From positions 10,811,019 through 10,875,018 of the forward strand of contig CM049306.1 of assembly GCA_026874595.1 (NCBI GenBank): 64,000 bases of DNA, read 5' to 3'. Source of the stretch: Sipunculus nudus. Taxonomy: Eukaryota; Annelida; Sipuncula; Golfingiida; Sipunculidae. Shown in pieces: positions 15,548-26,407 of the stretch. Position numbers and translations under genes: made by a program. Numbering within the stretch: the first letter of the stretch is position 1; every line of letters starts with the position of its first letter. Below the pieces are notes generated by a model. It had not been told where the DNA came from, searched no databases, and saw nothing but the letters and a program-made list of their open reading frames with translations.

Positions 15548-16085
15548 GGAACCTTTTGACCGATTTGGCCAAAATTTTGCATGTGTATAGATCTCACATA
15601 GCTCGTCATCATAGGCAAAACTGGTGGCACCACCTGCAACCATTTTCGCACAGCATCCATCTGTTCATCTGCCTTGGGATAAAATCACTCATATCTCAGC
15701 AGTGGTTTGACTTATCAACCTGAAATTTTGCGGGTTTATACATCCTGGACAGCTTTCTTGATTTAATGACAGATGGCACGACCTACATTCACGTTTACTC
15801 TGCAGACATCCAAGCTCATATCTCGGGAACCGTTTGACCGATTTGGCAAAAATTTTGCATGTTTATAGATCTCACATAGCTCTTAATCAAACACAAAATT
15901 GGTGGGGCCACCTGCCACCATTTTTGCACAGCGTCTGTATGTTTGTCTGCCGTGGGCTAAAATCACTTATAGCTCATTAGTGGTTTGACTTGTCTGCCTA
16001 AAATTTTGCATGTTTTTACATCTTGGACAACTTGCTCAATTTTGTTGCATGTGCACAACCGACATACACATTTCGGCTGCAGACA

Positions 16086-16403
16086 TCCAGGCTATTATGC
16101 AACACGTCACACTATCTCCCCATGCCACTCAATCCATGCCTCACTTCACCGGTCCCACTCTGATTTTGGCAGTTACAAGTAGTCGCCTGTTGACTACCCA
16201 TATTCTAGTTTTTGTATTGTGTGCACCCATGCTAGAATTTCAGCAGTGATGTTTGTTTAATTGTTTCTTGTTCTAAGTGTTTAGTACTTGCATTGTTCAT
16301 ATACATGTTACACATGTTCCTGAAAAGTAATGGTCCAGCATTGAAGCATTATACCTTGTGTAATCTCATTGCACAGGTTCACATTAGGCCTGTAGGCCTT
16401 GTT
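16086..16403 (+). mobile_element. 3' tail of the satellite-bearing element (family A)
   Basis: This single-copy-like segment after the last monomer matches 29,390-29,703 over its whole length at roughly 90% identity. Similarity stops abruptly after 'ggccttgtt'. Just before that end lies a perfect short hairpin, AGGCCT-GT-AGGCCT, at 16,386-16,399. A subterminal hairpin followed by a short T-rich end is a known mark of Helitron/Helentron 3' termini. The monomer next to the tail (15,880-16,085) resembles the one next to the other tail more than its own neighbours, as expected if edge copies escape homogenisation. Assignment to Helentron-derived elements is inference, because no Rep/helicase gene is present. 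Confidence 0.75.
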
Positions 16404-17069
16404 ACATTTTCATGGATAAAATAAACAAGTGCAGCCCTATGTCTTCAATTTATATGCATCTATACTGAATATAAAACCAAATTCAAACATAAAGGGGTAA
16501 ATTTCTGTTATGTATGCCCAGAGCCACTAGCTTGAGGACAGTATTTGCTTAATTCTTTTTTACATCTTGTATTTCACAAACACATGGTCAGGTTTAACCT
16601 ATTAAATAATGACCAGGTAATTAGCCAAAAAGGATAAGGGTATGGTACTACAGAAGCAGTCCAGCATCAGTCCAGGAAGTGTACATATAGAGATAGATAT
16701 CAAAGAACATGGCTTCTATGCAGCATACTGTTTCGCCCAAGCAGTGCTCTTAACCAGGTATTGGTATTTGGCACCAGAACACCTCATGCTCAGGCTTTGA
16801 GGGATTTGTAAAGCTATATCCAGCTGGTGACAGACCAGATGCAGCCCATGCAGCAGGTAATCATGCTGGTGCTCTACTCTGGGCCATGTTATGTAATATG
16901 TGAGACTGGCCAAAATAAAGACTAAGAGTGCTTAACAGTCTAAACATAAAACACTATGGACAGGTATATTTGTTTAACATCATGTCCAGTGGTAACTGCA
17001 AATATGATTCTGTCTAAAAATCAGAGAATTTAGATTTCACCAGTTCAATACTTTATATTCATTAAGCTC
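16404..17069. other. unique AT-rich stretch, no gene seen
   Basis: No convincing splice-bounded frame, RNA gene or repeat was found here. A 65-codon open frame on the minus strand near 16,716-16,913 has no supporting context. Confidence 0.5.
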
Positions 17070-17690
17070 TCTCCTCTCTCTGTCTGTCAGGTTTTCATTT
17101 CCATGTGATTACTTTCCTAAATATTATCCTATTTCATTCAAATTTTGGTCACACTGCTCTTATGCTTTCCTTTGTTGTGATTGGTTTTGGAATGTGTGGC
17201 ATCTGTCTGTCTGTCTGTCTGTCTGTCACCCTGTTTGTCAGTCTGTCAGATTTTCATTTCTGTGCGATAACATTCCCAAATGTTATCTGATTTCATTCAA
17301 ATTTTGGTCAGACATTGCTCTCATGCATACCTTAGTTGGGATTAGTTTTGGAGTGTCTCCCTTTTCTCTGTCTGTCTGTCTGTCACTTTGTCTGTCCGTC
17401 TGTCAGATTTTCGTTTCCCTGCTATAACTTTCCTAAATATTATCCGATGTCATTAAAATTTGTTCAGTGATTGCTCTCACGCTTACCTTGGTTTTGATTG
17501 GTTTTAAAGTGTCTGGCTTATGTCCATTGGTCTGTCTGTCACTCTGTCAAGTTTTTGTTTCTGTGGGATAACCTTCCTAAATATTATCAGGTTTCATTCA
17601 AATTTTGGTCCTTGATTGCTCTCATGCATACCCTGGTTATGATTTGTTTTGCAGTGTCTGGCTTCTGTCTGTCTGTCTGTCCATCTTTAT
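17070..17690 (+). repeat. four diverged ~150-bp tandem repeats with (CTGT)n
   Basis: Four units each read '(tctg)n tcagrttttcrtttc', then 'ccta(a)atattat', 'cattcaaattttggtc', 'tgctctcatgc' and 'ttggttttg', starting near 17,082, 17,241, 17,396 and 17,543. A CTGT tetranucleotide run at each junction varies in length, which explains the slight period changes. Confidence 0.85.
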
Positions 17691-18940
17691 CAAGCATGAA
17701 AAACAACAAGATCCCAAAGCAGGGGACATTAATTCCATGAATTTGCTTGTTTTTTTTTTTTAAATTTTATTGTAAATATTAGGAGAAAAATAAATTAGAA
17801 CTAAAAAAGTTAACTTTAAAGAAGCTGAATATATTATATTATGGTTTTGTCATACTTGCACATACTGTCAATATAATCAATTATAAATTTCCTATTTTAA
17901 TATTTGGGACTGAGCCTGATACATATTGATATTAATAGAGTTATCTTAAATCAAATTGAGAGCTGATTCAATAAGATTTTTCAACCAGTATTTTGAGAAT
18001 ACATTTATTTTACATCAAGTTAAGGCGGTGGTGATGGGTAGTCTGTCTGGACTTAAAGAAGTGGATGTCATATTTGCCACCATAACAATAGGTTGTAAAT
18101 GTCTAATTATTCAAATCAAATGAGACATATACATGTATTATCACTGTTTTGAACTGGATCACTTTTGTCAATTAAAAAAACTGGAGAATAGAGCAAAGTG
18201 TTGTAATGGTGTCATTGTACTAATATGTCTTCGTTTTAACATTACAATAGCTATATATCACTTATATAGCTATCTAACAATCCAGTATATTGTTAATCTG
18301 TTGGTCAAGGACACCTTTTTTTCAAATCTGACAACTTTTTAACAAATCAGAGGTCATGCATCTTCATTTTCATTTTTCAATGGACTTGAGATATATATAC
18401 TCAGGCGATGGCTTAGCAACATTAAATGATTGTAGCAGCATCGTCCACAAATTGCAGATCATTCATAGAGATGTTGTACCAGTATCCTAGACTTCTTTAC
18501 GGAGGCGTGAAAATTCTTAAAATGGTCATGTCATATCGTGCTGGCTTTTTGTCACTGTTGTAGCAAATTGTACTGGTATCTCTCCTCTTGTACAACATTG
18601 TCCTTGTAATCAAATTTTCATCACTTGACAGGCCAATTGGCCACGAATCGCCACAAATTCAACATAGTGGCGATTCAGCTTCAAATTTGTGAAAATGGGA
18701 ATAGGGTTACCAGCTTAACTCTCACCATTAACTCCCCCCCCCCCCTTGCCATTGAGCTCTTGCACCTGTGGACTTGTCAAATAGTTTTATAGCAATTGCA
18801 TTTATAGGTATTTATTAAATGAGAAAAAAAATTAGAGTAATAAAAAAATTAAGACTTTAGTAATTGAAACATATATTCCTGCCTCAGCAGAATTGGACAT
18901 TTTTTTTTTATTTTTTTTATGGAGGTAACCGCCTTCATTT
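17691..18940. other. AT-rich non-coding stretch with one perfect hairpin and a poly-C run
   Basis: No gene is supported. A perfect 10-bp stem (GAATCGCCAC and its complement) with a 12-base loop lies at 18,645-18,676, and 13 consecutive C residues at 18,733-18,745. A + strand frame at 18,133-18,342 has no gene-like features. Confidence 0.5.
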
Positions 18941-18949
18941 TTAATGCTG

Positions 18950-19310
18950 ACTTATCTAATTCTTAAGTATGTTCATCTGCAGAGTTTGGGACTACTTGAC
19001 AGGGCGGTAGCACTCGCTTCCTATCCTTTTTTATTTTGTATCCTGGTGTCACCCAGGCCCGGTGTCTATTGCACCTGCGGGTCCTGGGTGTGTAATCATC
19101 CCCATTGCTGGGTCATAACACCAAGGAACCCCCCAAAGACGCACACACATGTGAGTGATACACAGCCTTCCCAGTAAGCCTGCAGAGCGCTCATCCTGGG
19201 TGGGGGCCGACTGTGAAAAAAAACCTCACTGCCTCGGCTGAGATTCTAACCCACAATCTCCTGGCTTTGAGTCCCGTGTTCTACCCCCGAGCCACAGAAG
19301 CTGGTTAGCA
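18950..19310 (-). mobile_element. tRNA-derived SINE, minus strand
   Basis: Reading the minus strand from ~19,310 gives a tRNA-like head. A box-A-like stretch (TGGCTCGGGGGTAG) lies at 19,281-19,294 and a box-B-like GGTTAGAATCT at 19,241-19,251, at normal spacing for an internal pol III promoter. About 270 bp of unrelated body follow, with several C/G-rich words. The 3' end near 18,950 is uncertain because I see no clear tail or target duplication. The box B differs from the consensus GGTTCGANNCC, so transcription is unlikely. Confidence 0.6.
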
Positions 19311-19529
19311 GAATTCGACATAAAGTGATCAGCTCTGTCTGTCCATGTCTTTCATCATTAGTTATAATAATTATTAACCAATTTTTTTCCTCTAAGCACT
19401 AATGAATGCTCCCCCTTCTCTCCTTCTCTCTCACTCTCTCTCTCTCCATCCAGACTTATTAATAACCTTAACACATTTGTTGTTGGTCAAATGTATCCTT
19501 TCATATAACTATAAGGCACGTTTTTTATG

Positions 19530-20790
19530 CCCCTGCCACAAAGGACATATAGTTTTACTCATGTACATCATTTGGTCCTTCCGTCATTCCAAAATGAAAC
19601 AGAGTTTTATTTGCAATGCCTGCAGATATGGGCCCGATTTTTTATGTGTTGGCAGATAATGACCAGTTACAGATCGAGTTCGTGTTTTTTTATGGTTGAC
19701 CCACTTTTGACCGATGACGGCTCCAGAATAGAAATTTTCATGATAAATGCACATGTACAGATTTTTTTTACAATGCTTGAAGATATTGGCCTAATTTTTG
19801 GTGTATGGGTGCATAATGACCACTTACAGAACGAGTTTGCAGTTTGTCATGGTTGACCTACTTTTGACCTTATAACAGTTAGAAATTTTCATGATAAATG
19901 CACATATACGGACCATTTTTTGCAATGCCCGCAGATATTGGCCTAATTTTTGGTGTGTGGTAGCAGAATGACCACTTACAGATTGAGTTCATGTTTTGTC
20001 TCGGTTGACATATTTTTTACCCTATGACAGCTCCTGAACATAGAAAATTTCATGAAAAATTGAAATTTTCATGATAAATGCACATGTACAGACTTTTTTT
20101 TTCATAATGCCTGCAGATATTAGCCATATTTTTGGTGTGTGGGCAAATAATGAGTATTTACAGATCCAGTTCGCGTTTCGTCCTGTTTGACCTACTTTTG
20201 ACCATATGACGGCTCATGAACAAAGAATATTACATGAAAAATAGAAATTTTCATGACAATTTTATGCACAAATATGACGTTTTTTGGCAATGCTTGCACA
20301 TATTGGCCTAATTTTTGGTGTGTGGGCGTATAATGACCACTTACAGATCGAGTTCGCGTTTTGTCCATTTGACCTATTTTTGACAGTATGAGGGCTCCTG
20401 AACATAGAAAATTTCATGAAAAATTGAAATTTTCATGATAAATGCACATGTTAGGACTTTTTTCGCTATGCCTGCAGATATTAGCCTGATTTTTGGTGTG
20501 TTGGCAGATTCTACAAGCTCCAGATCGAGTTTGCATTTTGTTCTGGTAGACTTACTTTTGACCGTATGACGGCTCCTGAATATAGGAAAATTTTATAGTA
20601 ATAAAAAATAGAAATTTTCCAGACAAATGCACATGTACAGACTTTTTTTCGCAATGCCTGCAGATATTGGCCTAATTTTTTGTGTATGGCAGCAAAATGA
20701 AGACTTACAGATCAAGTTAGCATTTTGTCCCGATTGACCTACTTTTGACTGTATGACAGCTACTGAACATAGACAATTTTACAAACTTTA
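19530..20790 (+). repeat. seven ~180-bp tandem repeats
   Basis: The word 'aatgcctgcagatattggcc' or a close variant recurs near 19,615, 19,773, 19,923, 20,107, 20,288, 20,467 and 20,652. Each is followed by 'taatttttggtgtgtgg', 'gaccacttacagatcgagtt', 'ttgacctacttttgacc' and 'gaaattttcatgataaatgc'. The first three spacings are shorter (150-158 bp) because they lack the extra 'catgaaaaattgaaatt' segment. Confidence 0.9.
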
Positions 20791-20817
20791 ATAAATATTT
20801 CTAATTATCTCCAGGGC

Positions 20818-20840
20818 GGGGGGGGGGGGGGGGGGGGGGG
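20818..20840. repeat. G homopolymer, 23 bp
   Basis: An uninterrupted run of G immediately follows the 180-bp array. Confidence 0.95.
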
Positions 20841-22160
20841 CATTAGATTCCTTATTGAATTTTATGAATGGTTTCAGGCCACAATTTTTTCCTGGATTAC
20901 ACAGTAAAATATATACTTATCAGATTTAGTTCATGCTCATTTGAAAATGGAATTTTTTTTTTCAATTTTTACAGCATATTATTTCAGTTAATAAATTAAA
21001 TGTGTAGAATTTTATTCAGCTAAACTCCACTTTCTGCCTTATTCTAAAACTGACAGGTATTCATGCATTCCCATGGTTATTTTATGCACATATTTCTGTC
21101 ACATAGCTGAAATAATGATACCTACAGAAATATTTGATCTTAAGAGACTCCTGCACCTTTGATACAATCCATAAAAAGTGCACAGTATAAGTTCACCAAA
21201 TATATATTTAATATTTGATAACACCAGTTAGCAGAATTTTTTCTTCTTAGTTTTTCAATACTGATGTAGTATATATATAAAAAATATGTATATTTTGCAT
21301 TTTCTAAAATTTTCCCAAAAATCCAAATGAGAGACATCATCAGACTGCAGGGTCCTTTGATTTCCTTGAAATGCAACTAAAAAAATTTTTTTAATGAAAA
21401 CAGGTTTACAGAAGGGATGAAACAGACTAGCTGAGACCTTTGGCTTGTCCCTGATTTAAAGAGTGATCATCTCCCAGCTTTAGTCTTGTCCAGACAGATC
21501 AAGAACCAGATATGTGTTTCCTTCCCAGCTACAGGTCGACCTTGCTCAGTAACAAATATTTGTTGCTCTGTGTGTTCAGAGACTGCTGCCAGCAGCTAGT
21601 ACATTCTGAATAATTTTCTATAGCTCAGCTGTTTCCGGGCTTTAATGTCAAGTTTCCCAAAATAAGACAATAATTGTGACTGATCTGACACATTATGATC
21701 CCGGCAGCATGCTGCAGCCCTTACAGTCAGTCTTTGATACATTGGCAGCCTTTGATAGGTCTGTATGAATGACTTGGACAGCACCAATCAAGAACATCAC
21801 AGTGATGACGCTGTAAAGTATGCTGTAAATATCACACCAGCTGAAAATAGATCTTTGATGTCAGGAGCCTGGCAGTCTTGTTTGACAGTAAAATAATAAT
21901 AGCATGATAATTGCTAGTGCATGGATGATACAATTTCACTCCCCAAACCATGAATGCCACACAGACAGTCTCGAACAGACTTGAGTATAGCTGTTACTAT
22001 ACAATCAATGGAACTTTAGAGAACTAAAAGTGCACATACCTCTACCAATGCAAAAACATTTTTCATTTCAAAACCTGCCAATTGATCACCTCTCAGCTTA
22101 CTCAGCTGTTTGTACCTACATCTTTCCAAATTTAATTGCAATCCACTGTTAACTCTGCAG
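20841..22160. other. unique sequence, no gene recognised
   Basis: The part from ~21,420 to 21,840 is less AT-rich and word-diverse, without tandem structure. It could be a conserved non-coding block or an unrecognised exon. No splice-bounded frame could be defended. Confidence 0.4.
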
Positions 22161-22165
22161 TTTAA

Positions 22166-22451
22166 CCCTTACGAAAATGGAAAGTTCTCACATATATGTG
22201 CCTTATATGTCCCTTATAAGGGCCTTATATGTCCCTTATAAGGGACATATATTTCCCATATAAATGCTATGTATGTGAGTTATATGTATATTGCAGCTAT
22301 ATGTTTAGGCAGGCATTGTTATATGTGAGTTATAAGGAAGTTGTATGTTTGTTATATGTCAGTTATAAGGGAGTTGCACATGAGGCCATTCTGTACATTT
22401 CATTTATATGTGACTTGTATGGGAGATATAAGGGAGGGTAACGTAAAGGGG
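22166..22451. mobile_element. short element rich in TTATAAGG/ATATGT words, with related ends
   Basis: The interior alternates ATATGT- and TTATAAG-type words. The left end carries 'aacccttacgaaaa' and the right end 'gtaacgtaaaggggtt', an imperfect inverted pair. The right end of the array at 25,995-26,397, read on the minus strand, begins 'cccttaccgaaaa', so the two regions are copies of one family in opposite orientation. Confidence 0.55.
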
Positions 22452-23177
22452 TTCTGTATATGTCAGTTATATGTCAGTTATAAGTTTATATACTGTGAGC
22501 TTACTGTTCTACAAGATAGAACTTAGAAATTTTCCAAGGGAACACAAATGCTGCACAAACTTCTAAGTCCCAGCTCCATTATGGTTTTAAGAAAATGAAT
22601 TATAATTGAATAATAAATACTGAAGAAGTATGTTAAAATGGGTATCAAAATAACCAGCTTCCTCATAACTTTATGTATATTAGAAAAATAATACTATAAA
22701 TTTTTTTTCATCTGATGTATACATTAAGAGGTGTAAACTATAGTAATCATGCATGCCGTAAAACATCATTACTCAAAACACAATACAAAAAAATAATTTG
22801 ACTATATTTCACATTGGTTATAATTTAATTGTGCCCTTGATAATTATAAGAAAAAATAATTCTTTTGGAAGGTAGTGTATATACAAGTACTTCAGCATCT
22901 TATTGCAATTGATAACAACTTCATAAATACAGAACAAAGGGTATTGATGTAGTGTGCCACTGACCAATTATGGGAATACATAGGCATTAACCTAATATCT
23001 TTTGGTTTTAGAAACAGCTCAACACCCACGCATTCCAGCTGTAAAATATTGCCATTGAAAATCAACAGCATTGATAAACACATAGGACCTTAAAAAAATA
23101 AGTATCTGCATTCTTTTTGTGACAATAGCCAGCATTCTAATCAGTAAATTTCACAAGTATATGTAAGTTGTAACACT

Positions 23178-23197
23178 CCCCCCCCCCCCCCCCCCCC
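23178..23197. repeat. C homopolymer, 20 bp
   Basis: An uninterrupted C run lies about 75 bp upstream of the CRE at 23,273. Confidence 0.9.
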
Positions 23198-23272
23198 AGC
23201 AGACAAGCTTGCAGTACAAGCACTCTCTACAATGGACCTTTGACCTTACTGTACCCTGCCCTAGAATAGTGG

Positions 23273-23280
23273 TGACGTCA
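23273..23280. promoter_or_regulatory. perfect CRE palindrome TGACGTCA
   Basis: A full consensus cAMP-response element, a CREB/ATF-family site, lies about 160 bp upstream of the first ATG of the small spliced ORF. Its position in front of a unique, repeat-free first exon suggests a proximal promoter. No TATA box is evident, and the start site is probably somewhere in 23,300-23,390. Confidence 0.55.
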
Positions 23281-23431
23281 CATGAATACTGTACAGGCTG
23301 TGCACAACAAAGGCATGCAGAGTCAGTTTACATCTGAATGATAACATCCGGTAACCGTTAAGGGAGTACACACTTTGAAGAGAAGTTCTTTGTCAAGCTG
23401 CTCAAGCAGAAGGGGAATGTATAGCTGAAAA

Positions 23432-25595
23432 ATGTCTCATTGGTAAGTAATCTTGCATTATTTAAGTTATTTTTGTATAGTAAACCAGTGATTGCATAAA
23501 GATGACTTCACCTAATTTGGTCTGCCCTGCAAAAATAGAAATTGTGAGTTTCAAGATAACATTTCCTATTTGGTGGCCCATTTTTACAAAATACCACATT
23601 TTTTACAAAAAGCTGGTGCTTTTGCCCCTATATAGTGACAATGTGCATGTTCTATGCACCAACAGGAAGCTAAGAACATATCCTTTTCAGTGGTGCTATT
23701 TGCAATAGGGTGTGGAAAAATCAAGAGTCAGCAGCAGGCCCCGAAGTTACATATTGATGTAATTTCTGAATGTCCCCTACCTGTGAAGGGATGATCAGTT
23801 AACCTACATAAAGCTTAATCAGCACACAAATGCCATGAGTACTAAATACTACCATTTTATTTGTTTAACCTATGGCTATTGACCATGTTAATATAATTTA
23901 GCTGAACTCTGGATCATGAAAAGAAAAAGCTGCTACAAGGTAATGATGTTCCTTTTCATTTTCCAAATTGACTTGTATTTTTCTGTCTTGCTAGAGTGCC
24001 GAAAAGTTATAATATAGTTCATAATTGTTTATTATACAATGTTCATAAGTTTTTCTTTCAGGCAAAGTAAGCATTAGACACTGTTGATTATTTGCTGAAT
24101 TTACAGCCACTGTCTCAATTTTGGTGAATGCTTTTTTTTATAAAATTGAAGAGAGGTTTGCTGTACTCAACCAAAACATTTCAGCTAATCAAACATTTTT
24201 TACTATTGGAGTCTATCACACAAAAGCTCCTAAATTAAGCTTTACTTTGGTAATATGCCCTTCTACATGTCATTTACATATACTGTAAACACCAATTAAT
24301 TAACAATTTGATACATAACACACTATGTTTCATAACAATCCGTAAACCATTCATAATCATATGTATGAATTTAATCTGAATTTGACATCAGAAGGTCAAG
24401 AACACTCTTATAGAGGTCATGAGCACTTTAACTTTAATAGGCTTGGTCCTCTGACTTTTTTTTCATTTGAGGTTTCTTCTGACATATTCACTTTCATTAC
24501 AAAAGAAAAAGTATAATAATTTGGGAATTTGTTTCACTAAGGGTCAGATGATTTCATTAGGTACTATTTTGATTCCCAAAGAAAAATCAAATCTGGTTCA
24601 ATTTACAGGTTAATCAAAAGTTGATTTTTAGTCCACCTTAAATGATTTCTTTTTATGTGTACATGTAGTATTTCCATTTCACCATAAAAGATCAAGATGT
24701 CATTTTAAACATTACTGACCACCAATATATCATTGATGTACTGTTTTAGTAATATTATTGATTTGAGGCCCTTTTTTAGTCCATTTGTCTACTTAAATGT
24801 CAAAATAAGCTCCATGTTCTTAATATTTATTTCCAACAACCTTTGTTTCTATGATTTGTAATGTTTTCTTTACTTTTCCTAGAACCAGTATGAAGAAATG
24901 GTGCAGAAACTATAAGGAGAGCCTAGATATCTCCAGCCCTTGCGAGAATTGTCTGGTAAGCATATTCAGTTTATCATATAAAGTAACATTTAAATCTTTT
25001 AGCAAATGGGAAATGTTATGAATTGTAAGGGTTTTTTTTATCAAATAGCTGGAACTTACCAAATTTGAAGTGCAAATTTGATGGTTAACATTTAATGTGC
25101 ATATGGGATATTAATACTACTGCTTACATTTTAAAATTGTTTCAACTGAGTAACCTACTTTCTGAACCTATGAGCATCTTTAGGCCACAGTATCTGTCCT
25201 GTGACAGTATATTTGATAATCTGTAATGTTTGTATATACTCTGTATAACTGGAAATCTCTTCCTGTGTTAGTAATTGAGAAGTCCAACTGTATTTACTTA
25301 TAATCCTAAATGTTAAACAGGCATATTTTCAGAACATTTAAAACCTATATATAGAGAGCAGATGTACTTTCAGTTAAATAAATTCCTTTCCTTTTTTTGA
25401 CTTGTGTGTTGCCTCCAGATAAGGTAAACTATTGTTAATGTTAGGAAAAGCAGTACTATAAGCAGCAATGTCAAAAGATTATCTTTACACTTATTTAATA
25501 AAATAATTATTGTGAGCAATAATGACTATATGTGTATACTTAGACTGGTAACATTTGTTTTGCAGGTCAAACAGGAGGGGACAGAAAAGGATTAA
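23432..25595 (+). CDS. candidate three-exon gene for a 35-residue cysteine-containing peptide
   Basis: The exons are 23,432-23,442 (coding part), 24,889-24,955 and 25,566-25,595. Exon 1 ends 'cattg|gtaagt'. Exon 2 is bounded by a pyrimidine-rich '...ttttcctagaaccag' and 'ctg|gtaagc', and exon 3 follows 'tttgttttgcag'. Phases join cleanly and the frame ends at TAA. The peptide starts MSHCMKKWCRNY, has a CENC motif, and ends VKQEGTEKD. Its cysteines (C4, C9, C22, C25) could bind metal or form disulphides. No signal peptide or membrane segment is visible. Exon 2 has two possible acceptors six bases apart. Using the upstream one creates TGA at the junction, leaving only the internal ATG (31 residues). 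A three-codon uORF (MYS) precedes the start. I do not recognise the family; a non-coding RNA is the main alternative. Confidence 0.4.
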
Positions 25596-25722
25596 GAGTG
25601 TGGCAAGGGTGTATATTTCCTTCCAGCCTTCATTCCCTAAGATGACAACACTCTCAAATCTGACTGAACCAGGGAGTTTTAAAAATCTTATGAAAATATT
25701 ATTTTCAGTTTACAAATGTGTA

Positions 25723-25728
25723 AATAAA
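25723..25728 (+). terminator. poly(A) signal AATAAA
   Basis: A canonical hexamer lies 128 bases after the TAA of the three-exon ORF, followed by a T-rich stretch. It is consistent with the end of that transcript. Confidence 0.5.
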
Positions 25729-25994
25729 CATTTATTTTGGCTATTGTATTTTCTTACTTTTATGTTTCATGTGTTTGCGTCCATATGACTGTATGAAGTT
25801 GATGACCCCCAGTGTGACTGCAGGCCAGCATTGATTTCAAGGAATTGCACAGTGCAGAAAGCTCACCACACACACACAAACCTTAATTTCTGTCATCTAC
25901 CGTAATTCCATGAGGAATAAAGAAAAGAGTAAACACCTTTCAAAACAGAACATACAACAGACAGTAACTGAGCTATTGACAAACAGCACAGAAG

Positions 25995-26397
25995 GTGCAT
26001 ACACTGGACTTATATGTGAGTTATATGTCATTTATAAGGGACATATATGGCACTTATAAGTCCCATATATGTCACATATATGGCACTTATAAGGCACATA
26101 TATGTGAGTTATAAGGCACATATATGGGACATATATGGGAGTTATAAGGGACATATATGGGACATATATGGGAGTTATAGGGGACCTATATGTAGAAGCC
26201 TTATAAGTGACATATAAGGCCCATATATGTGACATATAATCTCCTACCTAATTTGCATATAAAATCCATATACCAGACATATATGTGACATATATGGGAG
26301 TTATAAGGTTGGATATAAGGGACATATATGGCACATTTATGTGCCTTATATGTGCCATATAACTTTCACATATATGGCACTTATAAAATTTTTCGGT
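25995..26397. repeat. 11-bp phased array of ATATATG / TTATAAG words
   Basis: Between about 26,030 and 26,240 the sequence is built of 11-mers such as ATATATGGGAC, ATATATGGGAG and TTATAAGGGAC in varied order. The A/T core recurs every 11 bases, close to one helical turn, and most cores are self-complementary. The right part (to 26,397) ends in 'ttttcggtaaggg', matching in reverse the left end of the 22,166 element. Confidence 0.8.
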
Positions 26398-26407
26398 AAG
26401 GGAATTG

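Larger units (their letters stand above)
1..16085. repeat. ~277-bp satellite array, about 57 monomers
   Basis: Near-identical monomers follow each other head to tail with a spacing of 275-278 bp, and the array continues beyond the left edge of the window. Each monomer has two related halves. Both begin near 'tcatatctc', contain 'ttttgca(g/t)gt' followed by 'tata.atc', and end in a GGTGGCGCCACC-type palindrome, so the unit is an old dimer of about 127 and 148 bp. The palindrome centre varies among CG, CA and TG, the pattern expected from deamination of methylated CpG. Some copies lack three central bases. Most monomers also keep a ~61-codon frame open on - and a ~93-codon frame on +. The differences among copies are mostly amino-acid-changing, so I do not call these genes. 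The array is best read as the amplified core of the transposon whose tail follows at 16,086. Confidence 0.95.

Noticed and set aside
226-15643. Dozens of ~61-codon minus-strand frames (MVAGGATSFAYDDEL..) and ~93-codon plus-strand frames in the satellite
   Set aside because: They recur only because the monomer recurs. The monomer length is not a multiple of three, variable sites are mostly amino-acid-changing, and many monomers have shortened or broken frames. A codon-level dN/dS test across monomers giving a value well below 1 would change this view.
1-16085. CRISPR-like reading of the regular repeats
   Set aside because: There are no unique spacers between short repeats. The whole 277-bp unit is repeated, and the DNA is eukaryotic.
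18950-19310. A functional tRNA gene
   Set aside because: A and B boxes are present in degenerate form, but no cloverleaf with paired acceptor and anticodon stems could be drawn. A SINE head fits better.
26032-26235. Repetitive minus-strand frame rich in 'HICPYK'-like words
   Set aside because: It is a translation of the 11-bp array; the period is not a multiple of three, so it is a by-product.
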